Below are positions 49,864-57,480 of a stretch of DNA of 64,000 nucleotides, one piece after another. The notes below the pieces were generated by a model that saw nothing but the letters and a program-made list of their open reading frames with translations, ran no database searches and was not told where the DNA came from. Both the position numbers and the translations under genes were made by a program. This stretch comes from Pseudomonas sp. P7548 (GTDB lineage: Bacteria; Pseudomonadota; Gammaproteobacteria; Pseudomonadales; Pseudomonadaceae): contig NZ_JACARO010000084.1 in the NCBI RefSeq assembly GCF_013386585.1, forward strand, positions 856 to 64,855. The letters are read 5' to 3'. Each line of letters opens with the position of its first letter. The first letter of the stretch is position 1.

Positions 49864-50205
49864 TCAACCTTTACGAGACGCGCCCTGCATGGCCAGCTTG
49901 ATCAGCGGGATCAACCCGGCTCCCAGTCGCACCAGGCGTGTCAGGCTGCTGATACTGCCGCCCTTGGCACCTTTGCCGGTAAAGAAACCCAACAGTGTGA
50001 CCGCAGCCACGCCCCACAGCGGCGCGTGCTTGATGCCCAGGCTGTCCTGCCAGTTACTGCCCATATTGCGCACCTTGTTCAGGGGCAGCATCAATTGCTG
50101 GGACTCGTGGCGGATCTCCTGGCGGTGCATTTCCATGCGCAGGCGGATCAACGCCTTGCGCATTTCTCGGCGGGAGGTGGTTTGGGGGATTTCAGTGATG
50201 CTCAT
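49864..50205 (-). CDS. Small membrane-associated protein, third gene of the yqjD-type operon
   Basis: A 113-residue protein. The N-terminus is a basic helix rich in Arg and Met (SRREMRKALIRLRMEMHRQEIRHES). A hydrophobic part follows (about 65-75 and 90-108, WGVAAVTLLGFFTG and LGAGLIPLIKLAMQG). It begins with an ATGA overlap on the DUF1469 gene. Position and style recall YqjK of enteric bacteria, but sequence similarity is not obvious. A role in membrane stress is inferred only from the operon. Confidence 0.7.
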   Translation of the reverse strand: MSITEIPQTTSRREMRKALIRLRMEMHRQEIRHESQQLMLPLNKVRNMGSNWQDSLGIKHAPLWGVAAVTLLGFFTGKGAKGGSISSLTRLVRLGAGLIPLIKLAMQGASRKG

Positions 50206-50585
50206 GGCAGCAGGCGCTCCCGGTCATTGGCCAGCTCTTCGAGGGTGGCGTGGAACGGTGTGGATTCATCGAACACCGCCGCTTTCAGGCGCACCCCGCA
50301 GAAGGCGGCGGCCAGGCTGTAGAACACACAGAGGCAGATGATCCCCGTCAGGCGATAGCCGGTGTCCCATACCAGGATCATGACCAGTGTCGACAACCCC
50401 ACCAGCAACAGCAGCGCAAACACCAGCGCCAGGCCGGCAAACAGCAGCAGGCTGACAGTGCGGGCTTTCTGTTCCTGCAATTCGATGCCAAACAATTCGA
50501 CGTGGCTGTGCAGCAAGCCCAGCACGGCCGCGCCCAGACGTCTTGAAGTGGTGCCCGTGGACGAGCCCGTTTCGCCGATAGACAT
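50202..50585 (-). CDS. Putative Actinobacterial Holin-X / DUF1469 family membrane protein (YqjE-like)
   Basis: A 127-residue protein with two membrane helices (about 45-70, LLLFAGLALVFALLLLVGLSTLV, and about 78-98, TGIICLCVFYSLAAAFC) after an amphipathic start (LLHSHVELFGIELQEQ). This is the DUF1469/YqjE pattern, sometimes called phage holin family although not linked to phage. The start MSIGETGSST at 50585 lies 2 bases after the stop of the DUF883 gene. The frame is open to 50654 without support. Confidence 0.85.
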   Translation of the reverse strand: MSIGETGSSTGTTSRRLGAAVLGLLHSHVELFGIELQEQKARTVSLLLFAGLALVFALLLLVGLSTLVMILVWDTGYRLTGIICLCVFYSLAAAFCGVRLKAAVFDESTPFHATLEELANDRERLLP

Positions 50586-50587
50586 GG

Positions 50588-50902
50588 TTAGCGCCTTGTA
50601 GCCAGCAGGCCGATCAGAAAGCCCACACCGGCGGCAATGCCCACCGACTGCCAAGGGTTTGCCTGCACGTAATCTTCGGTCGCGGTGACGGCCGCCTGGC
50701 CGCGTTCACGCAGGGAGTCCTCGGTCAGTTGCAGGGTTTCACGGGCCTTGAGCAGGCTCTCGTGGATCTTGCTGCGCAGCTCGTCAGCCTGGTCACCGGC
50801 GAGCACCTTGGTGTCATCGAGCAACTTTTCGGTGTCGCTGACCAGGGTTTGAAAATCCGCCATCAGTATTTCTTGAGCAGTCTTTGCAGTTCTTCTGGCC
50901 AT
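50588..50902 (-). CDS. DUF883 (ElaB/YqjD-like) protein
   Basis: A 104-residue protein: a charged helical region (about 15-70, LVSDTEKLLDDTKVLAGDQADELRSKIHESLLKARETLQ) followed by a C-terminal membrane helix with the motif NPWQSVGIAAGVGFLIGLLATRR. That tail anchor is the DUF883 signature. In E. coli YqjD binds ribosomes at the membrane in stationary phase. It is the first gene of the three-gene operon. Confidence 0.9.
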   Translation of the reverse strand: MARRTAKTAQEILMADFQTLVSDTEKLLDDTKVLAGDQADELRSKIHESLLKARETLQLTEDSLRERGQAAVTATEDYVQANPWQSVGIAAGVGFLIGLLATRR

Positions 50903-51249
50903 GGGTATCTCCGTGATTGGCTGAACGGTACTTAGTGGTTTCGAGTCACCGGCTTCGGTGAAGGTTCAGTGCAATTGTCTGGTACAGCTTTTGCTTTGCC
51001 TTGGTGCGCACGCCCCGGGGCCTGCGCTGAATCTGGGCGGAATGAAGCAATGCCTTCAAAAACCTTACCCTAAATAACTGAAACTCGCGGAAAAACCCTG
51101 TCGGCAACAGCCTGTTGAGTTGATCGCTGCGCTAAAGCGGTTCACGCCCTCTGAAGAGGGGCGAGGCCGGTGGTGCCAATTTAGTGCGTGCAACCCTGGC
51201 TTGAACCGCTTTGGTGCTTTTTGCCTTTAATGCAGGCCTGCCAACCTCC
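50903..51249. other. Intergenic region between the yqjD-type operon and the ammonium transporter gene
   Basis: 347 bases with divergent promoters. It holds a perfect 6-bp inverted repeat TCACCG/CGGTGA (50946-50961) with GCTT loop, a sigma54-type site, and a hairpin-like CGCCCTCTGAAGAGGGGCG (51148-51166). The plus-strand part just before 51250 is open from TTG 51211 and could extend the transporter N-terminus. Confidence 0.45.
50980..50995 (+). promoter_or_regulatory. Sigma54-type promoter upstream of the ammonium transporter gene
   Basis: TGGTAC-N5-TTGCT, with GG and GC 10 bases apart as required for sigma54. It matches the consensus TGGCAC-N5-TTGCW with one change. It lies about 255 bases before the transporter start. 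NtrC control of ammonium transporters is usual. Confidence 0.5.
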
Positions 51250-52458
51250 ATGGAAAATTTGCAAAGTGCGGTGGACACCCTCGTCCATAGCTCCAATACC
51301 CTGTTCATCCTGATCGGCGCGGTCATGGTCCTGGCCATGCACGCCGGCTTCGCGTTCCTGGAAGTGGGCACGGTCCGCCAGAAAAACCAGGTCAACGCCT
51401 TGTCGAAGATCCTCAGCGACTTCGCCATCTCCACCCTGGCTTATTTCTTTATAGGCTATTGGATCTCCTACGGCGTGAGCTTCCTGCAACCGGCTGCGGT
51501 GATCAGCGCCGACCACGGCTATGGCCTGGTGAAGTTCTTCTTCCTGCTGACCTTTGCGGCGGCGATCCCGGCGATCATTTCCGGGGGTATTGCCGAGCGT
51601 GCACGTTTTGTTCCGCAGTTGTGCGCCACCGCGTTGATCGTGGCGTTTATCTACCCGTTTTTCGAAGGCATGGTGTGGAACGGCAACTTCGGCCTGCAAG
51701 CCTGGCTGCTGGCGACGTTCGGCGCCAGCTTCCATGACTTCGCCGGTTCGGTGGTGGTGCACGCCATGGGCGGCTGGCTGGCGCTGGCAGCGGTGTTGCT
51801 GCTGGGCCCGCGTAACGGGCGTTATCGTGAAGGGCGACTGGTGGCGTTCGCGCCGTCGAGCATTCCGTTCCTGGCCCTGGGTTCGTGGATCCTGATTGTC
51901 GGCTGGTTCGGCTTCAACGTGATGAGCGCGCAAACCCTCAACGGCGTGAGTGGCCTGGTGGCGGTCAACTCGCTGATGGCGATGGTGGGCGGCACTGTCG
52001 CGGCGCTGATCATTGGGCGCAACGACCCGGGCTTCCTGCACAACGGCCCATTGGCCGGGTTGGTGGCAATTTGTGCCGGCTCCGACCTGATGCACCCGGT
52101 GGGCGCGCTGGTCACTGGCGCGGTCGCGGGCGGGCTGTTCGTGTGGTGCTTCATTGCGGCCCAGGATCGCTGGAAGATCGACGACGTGCTGGGGGTGTGG
52201 CCGCTGCACGGCCTGTGTGGCGTGTGGGGTGGCATCGCCTGCGGTATCTTCGGCCAGACCGCACTGGGTGGCCTCGGCGGCGTCAGCCTGATCAGCCAGC
52301 TGATCGGTACTGCCCTCGGCGTGGTGGTGGCGCTGGGCGGTGGCCTGTTGGTGTACGGCGTGATCAAGCGCGTGCACGGGCTGCGCCTGAGCCAGGAGGA
52401 GGAGTACTACGGCGCGGACCTGTCGATCCATAAAATCGGTGCGGTCAGTCAGGATTGA
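51250..52458 (+). CDS. Ammonium transporter (Amt family)
   Basis: A 402-residue membrane protein with 11 predicted helices. The pore histidines are in FHDFAGSVVVHAMGGW and WPLHGLCGVWGGIACG, and the acidic recruitment residue is the Asp of HDFAGS. The start region MENLQSAVDTLVHSSNTLFILIGAVMVLAMHAGFAFLEVGTVRQKNQVN is typical. No glnK precedes it, unlike the usual glnK-amtB pair, so it is a second, free-standing Amt. The start at ATG 51250 has a weak ribosome site; TTG 51211 would add 13 residues. It overlaps the antiporter gene 3' end by 14 bases, convergently. Confidence 0.93.
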   Translation: MENLQSAVDTLVHSSNTLFILIGAVMVLAMHAGFAFLEVGTVRQKNQVNALSKILSDFAISTLAYFFIGYWISYGVSFLQPAAVISADHGYGLVKFFFLLTFAAAIPAIISGGIAERARFVPQLCATALIVAFIYPFFEGMVWNGNFGLQAWLLATFGASFHDFAGSVVVHAMGGWLALAAVLLLGPRNGRYREGRLVAFAPSSIPFLALGSWILIVGWFGFNVMSAQTLNGVSGLVAVNSLMAMVGGTVAALIIGRNDPGFLHNGPLAGLVAICAGSDLMHPVGALVTGAVAGGLFVWCFIAAQDRWKIDDVLGVWPLHGLCGVWGGIACGIFGQTALGGLGGVSLISQLIGTALGVVVALGGGLLVYGVIKRVHGLRLSQEEEYYGADLSIHKIGAVSQD

Positions 52459-54169
52459 TCGGCGGTTCGGCCGATGGATTAAAGCCGTGCAGCAGGCGGT
52501 AGCGGTTGTGCCGTACTTCGTCGACCCGCGCCTGCACCTGTTGGTCCGGCAGGCCCAGCAGGATCAAGGCGTGGGAGGCGAGCATCAAGCTGGATTCCAA
52601 CAGTTCGGGCACCACTTCGCTGGCGCCCGCGGCTTTCAGCTCGGCCAACTGGCTGTCATCACGGGTGCGCACCAGGATCGGCACGTCAGGGTTGATGCGC
52701 CGCGCTTCCTTGAGCACCACCAACGCCACATCGCTGTTGTCCACGGCGATGACCACCAACCGCGCGCGCTCCAGGCCCACCGCGCTGAGCAGGGCGCCAC
52801 GCCGGCAATCCCCGTAATGCACGCTGCTGTCTTCAGTGGCAGCTTCCTGTACCCGCTCAGGGTCGTCATCCAGTGCGATAAAGGCTTGCTGTTCGCGCCG
52901 TAGAAAACGCCCGATGGATTGCCCGACGCGGCCATAGCCACAGATCACCGCATGCCCGTGCAGCTCGGCGTTGAGCGCGGTGATTTCGTCCAGCTGGACC
53001 TGCTGATTGGGCGTGCGGTGCAGGCGCAGGGCCAGGCTCGGAGCGGCGCGCAATAACAGGGGCGTGAGCAGCATCGAGCAGAAGGTCGCGGCGAGTAGCA
53101 AGCCGTTGAATTCGTCGGGGATCAAGCGGCTTTGCTGCATCTGCGCCATCAAGGCAAAACAGAACTCGCCGCCCTGGGCCAGGGCCAGGCCGCTGCGCCA
53201 GGCGGTTTCACTGTCGCTGCCGCGTAGCTTGACCAGCGCGGCCACCACGCCGCCCTTGACCAACATCAAGGTGAGGGTCAGGCCAAGGATCAGCAGGCTG
53301 TGGCTGACGAACAGCTGCAGGTCGATGAGCATGCCGATACTGACGAAAAACAGCCCCAGCAGGATGTCGCGAAAGGGCCGGATGTCCGCTTCGATCTGGT
53401 GGCGATAGTGGCTCTCCCCCAGCAGCATGCCGGCCAGGAAGGCGCCGAGGGCAGGGGACAAGCCCAGCAAGTGGGTAAGCCACGCCGTCAGCAAGACAAT
53501 CACCAGGGCCAGCAGCACAAACAATTCGGCCGAGTGGGACTCGGCGACTTCGTGGAACAACCGTGGCAACAACCAGCGGCTGGCAAACAGAAGGCCCACA
53601 AACAGCACCACAGTCTTGCCCAAGGTCAAGGGCAGTGCCAGGTACCAGGCCTGCTCACCGGTGCCCGCGAACACCGGCACCAGGGTCAGCAGCAAGACAG
53701 CCACTACGTCTTGGAACAGCAACACGCCAATCGCGTTCTGGCCATGGCTGCTGAAAATCTCCCCGAGGCTGCCGAGCTCCTTGCTCACGATGGCGGTGGA
53801 CGACAAGGCCAGTCCCGCCCCCAGCAGCAGGGCGATGCCGGGTGCCACGCCCAGGATCATCAACAGCACGCCCAGCAACACCCCACAGCCCACCACTTGC
53901 AGGCTGCCCAAGCCAAACACCACGCGGCGCAGGGCGAGCATCTTGCTCAGGGAAAACTCCAGCCCCAGGGAAAACAGCAGGAACACCACACCCAGTTCGG
54001 CGAGGTCGGGGAGCTCTTCACTGTCGTTCACCCAGTCCAGGGCGGTGGGCCCCACGGCCAGGCCCACGCACAGGTAGCCCAGCACGGGAGGCAATTGCAG
54101 CCGGCGAAACAGCGCAATCACTACCAGGGATGAGGCCAGGATGATCAACAGGTTGGCAAACACAGGCAT
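52445..54169 (-). CDS. CPA2-family cation:proton antiporter with RCK domain (KefB/YbaL-like)
   Basis: A 574-residue membrane protein. The N-terminal 380 residues hold about 12 helices, with FLLFSLGLEFSLSKM and GAFLAGMLLGES typical of CPA2 exchangers. Residues about 410-530 are a TrkA-N/RCK domain with the NAD-binding motif VICGYGRVGQSIGRFL. It probably exchanges potassium or sodium for protons. The C-terminal TrkA-C domain is missing or very short. No KefG/KefF ancillary gene is adjacent, so glutathione control is uncertain. Confidence 0.92.
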   Translation of the reverse strand: MPVFANLLIILASSLVVIALFRRLQLPPVLGYLCVGLAVGPTALDWVNDSEELPDLAELGVVFLLFSLGLEFSLSKMLALRRVVFGLGSLQVVGCGVLLGVLLMILGVAPGIALLLGAGLALSSTAIVSKELGSLGEIFSSHGQNAIGVLLFQDVVAVLLLTLVPVFAGTGEQAWYLALPLTLGKTVVLFVGLLFASRWLLPRLFHEVAESHSAELFVLLALVIVLLTAWLTHLLGLSPALGAFLAGMLLGESHYRHQIEADIRPFRDILLGLFFVSIGMLIDLQLFVSHSLLILGLTLTLMLVKGGVVAALVKLRGSDSETAWRSGLALAQGGEFCFALMAQMQQSRLIPDEFNGLLLAATFCSMLLTPLLLRAAPSLALRLHRTPNQQVQLDEITALNAELHGHAVICGYGRVGQSIGRFLRREQQAFIALDDDPERVQEAATEDSSVHYGDCRRGALLSAVGLERARLVVIAVDNSDVALVVLKEARRINPDVPILVRTRDDSQLAELKAAGASEVVPELLESSLMLASHALILLGLPDQQVQARVDEVRHNRYRLLHGFNPSAEPPINPD

Positions 54170-54317
54170 CTCCGTTGCAAGGGGGCAGGCAAAAAAGCCA
54201 CAAACATCGCTGAATCAGTTATAGGCCATGGTGATCTGGGTCAGGGTTTATGGGGTGGGCGTGAGGCTGCTACCGGGCTTAGAATGTGTGCCTGTTTTCT
54301 GATCAGGTCCATTCACC

Positions 54318-54554
54318 ATGCTTCCTGAATGCCAGTTATTCGGCACCCTGGGTTGCCATCTATGTGAGATCGCCGAAGCCGAAATCATGCCGCTCGTCGA
54401 ACACGGGTTGCTGGTGGAATTGGTGGATATCACCGACCCCGACGACCTGACTGAAGTCTACGGCCTGCGTATTCCGGTGCTTCGCCGGGTAGACACGGGG
54501 GCGGAACTGGATTGGCCTTTCGACACACAACAGGTCGTTGCCTTCCTTCGTTGA
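54318..54554 (+). CDS. Glutaredoxin-like protein (DUF836)
   Basis: A 78-residue protein with the redox motif GCHLCEIAE (Cys13 and Cys16) and the thioredoxin-fold segment YGLRIPVLRR with a cis-proline. Length and pattern fit the DUF836 group of glutaredoxin-like proteins. The partner is unknown. It lies 74 bases upstream of the LexA-box gene; the promoter of the latter is separate, so the two are probably not one operon. Confidence 0.88.
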   Translation: MLPECQLFGTLGCHLCEIAEAEIMPLVEHGLLVELVDITDPDDLTEVYGLRIPVLRRVDTGAELDWPFDTQQVVAFLR

Positions 54555-54588
54555 GTGTTATGCGATGGCAGGTTTCCAAATATTAAGT

Positions 54589-54608
54589 TACTGTATGTTT
54601 GTACAGTG
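54589..54608 (+). promoter_or_regulatory. LexA box (SOS operator)
   Basis: CTGTATGTTTGTACAG (54591-54606) matches the LexA pattern CTGTAT-N4-TACAG with intact CTGT and ACAG arms, and the flanking TA on the left also fits. It lies 20 bases before the start of the 111-residue gene, where bound LexA would block transcription. Confidence 0.85.
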
Positions 54609-54628
54609 ATTGAGTAGAGGGAACGCCC

Positions 54629-54964
54629 GTGGTGAATGTTGAACAACTGAAAAGCAGCGTCAATCGCATGTCTGCCGATGTCGTACGCGACGCGGTAAAC
54701 GAGCTGCGCCTCGATGGCCTGGTCACGGAAGGCAAGACGCCCTTCAACAAAGTGCATTTCAATACCTGTTTCGCTGAGATCGAGGCGCTGTTTCAGCGCG
54801 CCGGTTATCACAAGCAGCTGGATGTGGTGGGTTACCAGGGCCTGTTATACGCGCTCTACGATCCAGGCCGCTGGGAGGCGGTGGACGTACTGCGTTGGCT
54901 CAAGGAATTCACCGAGGCGGCCAGTGCTTCGCCGGCGCTGCGGGCGCAATTGGCCAAAGCCTGA
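54629..54964 (+). CDS. Probable SOS-induced protein of unknown function
   Basis: A 111-residue soluble, mostly helical protein (VEQLKSSVNRMSADVVRDAVNELRLDGLVTEGKTPFNKVHF; then AEIEALFQRAGYHKQLDVVGYQGLLYALYDPGRWEAVDVLRWLKEF). No catalytic motif or known domain is visible. The start is GTG 54629 with GTAGAGGGA at 54613-54621. The upstream LexA box places it in the DNA-damage response. A P. aeruginosa LexA-regulon gene of unknown function near dinB may be its homologue (from memory, unverified). Downstream is an RluA-type gene 49 bases away. Confidence 0.75.
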   Translation: MVNVEQLKSSVNRMSADVVRDAVNELRLDGLVTEGKTPFNKVHFNTCFAEIEALFQRAGYHKQLDVVGYQGLLYALYDPGRWEAVDVLRWLKEFTEAASASPALRAQLAKA

Positions 54965-55013
54965 ACCCTGCGGGATAATGCCCGCCGGTTTTCCCAAGGC
55001 TTCGAGCATCTGC

Positions 55014-55904
55014 ATGTCCACTTCCGCGTTTATCGCCTCCGAGCACCAAGCCAGCACCTTGTACCTGCCGCCGGGCCCTTGGGCGCTGGTGCTCGACTGC
55101 CTGTGTGAACACTTCCCGGCTATCAGCCGTGAGCACTGGCTGGACCGCATCGCCCGTGGGCGGGTGCTGGACATCAACGGCAGCCCGATAGGACAGGACC
55201 TGGCCTACAAGGAAGGCCTGTGCATCTACTACTTTCGCGAAGTGCCGAATGAAAAAGTGATCCCGGTGCAAGAGGCCATCCTGTATGCCGACGAGCACCT
55301 GGTGGTGGCCGACAAGCCGCACTTCCTGCCCGTGACGCCCGCCGGTGAATACGTCGAGCAAACCCTGCTGCGTCGCTTGATCCGCCGTCTGGGCAACCCT
55401 TCGCTGGTGCCGCTGCACCGTATCGACCGGCATACCGCAGGGCTGGTGCTGTTCTCGGCCAACCCGGCCAGCCGCGCGGCGTATCAGCAACTGTTTCCCA
55501 CGCGAAAGATCGACAAGTTCTACGAAGCCATTGCCCCGGCGTTACCGGGCCTGACGTTCCCGCTGGTGCACAAAAGCCGCCTGGTGGACGGCGAGCCGTT
55601 CTTTCGCATGCAGGAAGGCGTTGGCGCCAGCAATACCGAAACGGCGGTAGAGGTGCGCGAGAAAAATGGCGAGCTGTGGCGCTACGGCCTGTTCCCCGTG
55701 ACCGGCAAAAAGCATCAGTTGCGTGTGCACATGACCGCGCTGGGGGCGAGCATCTGCAATGACCCGTTCTACCCCGACGTAATAAAGGACGCCGTGGACG
55801 ACTACGCCAACCCGCTCAAGCTGCTCGCCCAGGGTGTGCGTTTTATCGACCCGGTGACCGGGCAAGAGCGCAGCTTTCGCAGTGATATCACCCTCGACTG
55901 GTAA
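55014..55904 (+). CDS. RluA-family pseudouridine synthase
   Basis: A 296-residue enzyme that isomerises uridine in rRNA or tRNA. The catalytic Asp138 is in LHRIDRHTAGLVLF. Further blocks are VVADKPHFLPVTPAG, KFYEAI and TGKKHQLRVHMTALGASICNDPFYP, where the usual Arg-rich G-R-x-H-Q-(I/L)-R motif reads G-K-K-H-Q-L-R. An N-terminal S4-like region is short or divergent. The target nucleotide is unknown. The start at ATG 55014 (MSTSAFIASEHQ) is chosen; the frame runs back to 54714 inside the previous gene. Confidence 0.9.
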   Translation: MSTSAFIASEHQASTLYLPPGPWALVLDCLCEHFPAISREHWLDRIARGRVLDINGSPIGQDLAYKEGLCIYYFREVPNEKVIPVQEAILYADEHLVVADKPHFLPVTPAGEYVEQTLLRRLIRRLGNPSLVPLHRIDRHTAGLVLFSANPASRAAYQQLFPTRKIDKFYEAIAPALPGLTFPLVHKSRLVDGEPFFRMQEGVGASNTETAVEVREKNGELWRYGLFPVTGKKHQLRVHMTALGASICNDPFYPDVIKDAVDDYANPLKLLAQGVRFIDPVTGQERSFRSDITLDW

Positions 55905-55918
55905 CCGCCAGAAACGAC

Positions 55919-55941
55919 AAGGCCCGCGCGAGGCGGGCCTT
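55919..55941. terminator. Hairpin between the pseudouridine synthase and lipoprotein genes
   Basis: AAGGCCCGC (55919-55927), GCGAG loop and GCGGGCCTT (55933-55941). Perfect 9-bp stem between convergent genes. Confidence 0.8.
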
Positions 55942-55959
55942 GGTAGCAAACGCTGAGGT

Positions 55960-56181
55960 TTACAAGTCTTTAACGGTGCGGACCTGATCCTTGTTGATGC
56001 GGGTCTGCTTGCCGTCCAATTGTTCGAACTCGTAGAAACCCGAGTCCTTGTCGAATTTAGGAGTGTCGACGGCCTGGATTTCGCGACCGTCATTCAGGGT
56101 GATCACTGTTGGCGAGGCGCAACCGGCAAGGGTAGCGAGGCCCAGTGCAAGCATGAGAGCGGCGATGGTCCGTTGAGTCAT
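55960..56181 (-). CDS. YgdI/YgdR-family small lipoprotein
   Basis: A 73-residue lipoprotein. The signal peptide ends in the lipobox LAGC (Cys at about 22). The mature part (VITLNDGREIQAVDTPKFDKDSGFYEFEQLDGKQTRINKDQVRTV) is the single Sm-like beta fold of the YgdI/YgdR (DUF903) family. Function is unknown. The start MTQRTIAALM at 56181 has GGAGA upstream on the minus strand. Confidence 0.92.
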   Translation of the reverse strand: MTQRTIAALMLALGLATLAGCASPTVITLNDGREIQAVDTPKFDKDSGFYEFEQLDGKQTRINKDQVRTVKDL

Positions 56182-56261
56182 GAGTGTGTCTCCGAGAGAA
56201 TACTTTTTTGAGTGCTGACCTTGTGACGTATAAGACGTCGGCAAAGTTCCTTATCCGACGC

Positions 56262-56864
56262 TCATTCTGACACGCCAAACCCTGGGTGCAACAGCTCCGG
56301 TGTATTCAGGTTGGCCAGGCGTGGGTCATCGGCCGGGCATTCAAGCCCGATGCCACCCAGTTGCAGGAGGATCTTGCGCGGGCTGCGCTCACCGGCATCC
56401 CAGGCCGCTTCCACAGCGTCGCGCAGGTGGGTGGGGATGATGCAGATCAAGGGTTCCCAGAACTCGCCATGGCGCACCATCAACGGCAATCGCGGATTGC
56501 GCTGCACCGTCTGACGCATCTGGGTCAGCAGGTGCACATCAATATTGGGCACATCGCACGGCAAGATCAGCAGGTGCCCATGACGTGCGGCGGCCAGCCC
56601 TGCACGGATGCCGGCCAGTGGCCCGGGAAAGTCCGGGCTGTCGTCGCTCACCAGCTGATCGGCGTACGGCGCGTAAAGCGCATGGTTGCGATTGCACGAG
56701 ATGATCAGGTCATCCGTCAGTGGCCGAGTCAGGTGTTGCAGATGCGCGATAAGGGGCTGGCCGTGCCATTCCAGCAGACCTTTGTCTTGCCCGCCCATTC
56801 GCTGGCCACGCCCTCCGGCCAGCAGCAAAATCGAACAGGACAGGGCTGAAGAATCTGAAGGCAT
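56262..56864 (-). CDS. mobA: Molybdenum cofactor guanylyltransferase MobA
   Basis: A 200-residue nucleotidyltransferase that adds GMP to molybdopterin. The signature ILLLAGGRGQRMGGQDKGLL (about 11-30) and the later DDSPDFPGPLAGIRAGL and LPCDVPNI blocks supply GTP and metal sites. It is divergent from moaB, with moeA following, so the three form a molybdenum-cofactor cluster. The start MPSDSSALSC at 56864 is used. Confidence 0.96.
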   Translation of the reverse strand: MPSDSSALSCSILLLAGGRGQRMGGQDKGLLEWHGQPLIAHLQHLTRPLTDDLIISCNRNHALYAPYADQLVSDDSPDFPGPLAGIRAGLAAARHGHLLILPCDVPNIDVHLLTQMRQTVQRNPRLPLMVRHGEFWEPLICIIPTHLRDAVEAAWDAGERSPRKILLQLGGIGLECPADDPRLANLNTPELLHPGFGVSE

Positions 56865-56940
56865 GACGGTTCCGCTGCGGCAGGTAAATGGGGCCCTGTG
56901 ATATAACATCGGGCTGTTCCTTCGACAACCGGACCGAGCC

Positions 56941-57480
56941 ATGAAAGCCAAGGCTGATGCGCCCTTCGTACCCCTGAACATCGCTGTACTGACCGTCAGC
57001 GACACCCGCACCCTAGAAACCGATACCTCAGGCCAGGTCTTCGTCGACCGCCTGACCGCTGCCGGCCACAACCTGGCCGAGCGTGTATTGCTCAAGGACG
57101 ACCTCTACAAGATCCGCGCCCAGGTGGCCCACTGGATCGCCGAAGACGTCGTGCAAGTGGTGCTGATCACCGGCGGCACCGGCTTCACCGGACGCGACAG
57201 CACCCCCGAAGCCGTGAGCTGCCTGCTGGACAAACAGGTCGACGGTTTTGGCGAGCTGTTCCGCCAGATCTCCGTGGCCGATATCGGCACTTCCACCGTG
57301 CAGTCCCGCGCCCTGGCCGGCCTGGCCAATGGCACGCTGGTGTGCTGCCTGCCGGGCTCCACCAATGCCGTGCGCACCGGGTGGGACGGCATCCTCGCCG
57401 AACAGTTGGACAACCGTCATCGCCCGTGCAACTTCGTGCCGCACCTCAAGCAGGCCGAGCCCTGTGAATCCCGTGGGTAA
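56941..57480 (+). CDS. moaB: Molybdenum cofactor biosynthesis protein MoaB
   Basis: A 179-residue protein of the MoaB/Mog family that activates molybdopterin by adenylylation. Visible blocks are VLTVSDTRT, LITGGTGFTGRDSTPEAV and CLPGSTNAVRTGWDGILAEQL. TATAAC at 56902-56907 is a possible -10 box. Its 3' end overlaps the moeA start by 17 bases. Confidence 0.96.
   Translation: MKAKADAPFVPLNIAVLTVSDTRTLETDTSGQVFVDRLTAAGHNLAERVLLKDDLYKIRAQVAHWIAEDVVQVVLITGGTGFTGRDSTPEAVSCLLDKQVDGFGELFRQISVADIGTSTVQSRALAGLANGTLVCCLPGSTNAVRTGWDGILAEQLDNRHRPCNFVPHLKQAEPCESRG

Noticed and set aside
50202..50585. Holin-like label for the DUF1469 protein suggesting a prophage remnant
   Set aside because: It sits in a conserved yqjD/yqjE-type operon with no phage gene nearby.
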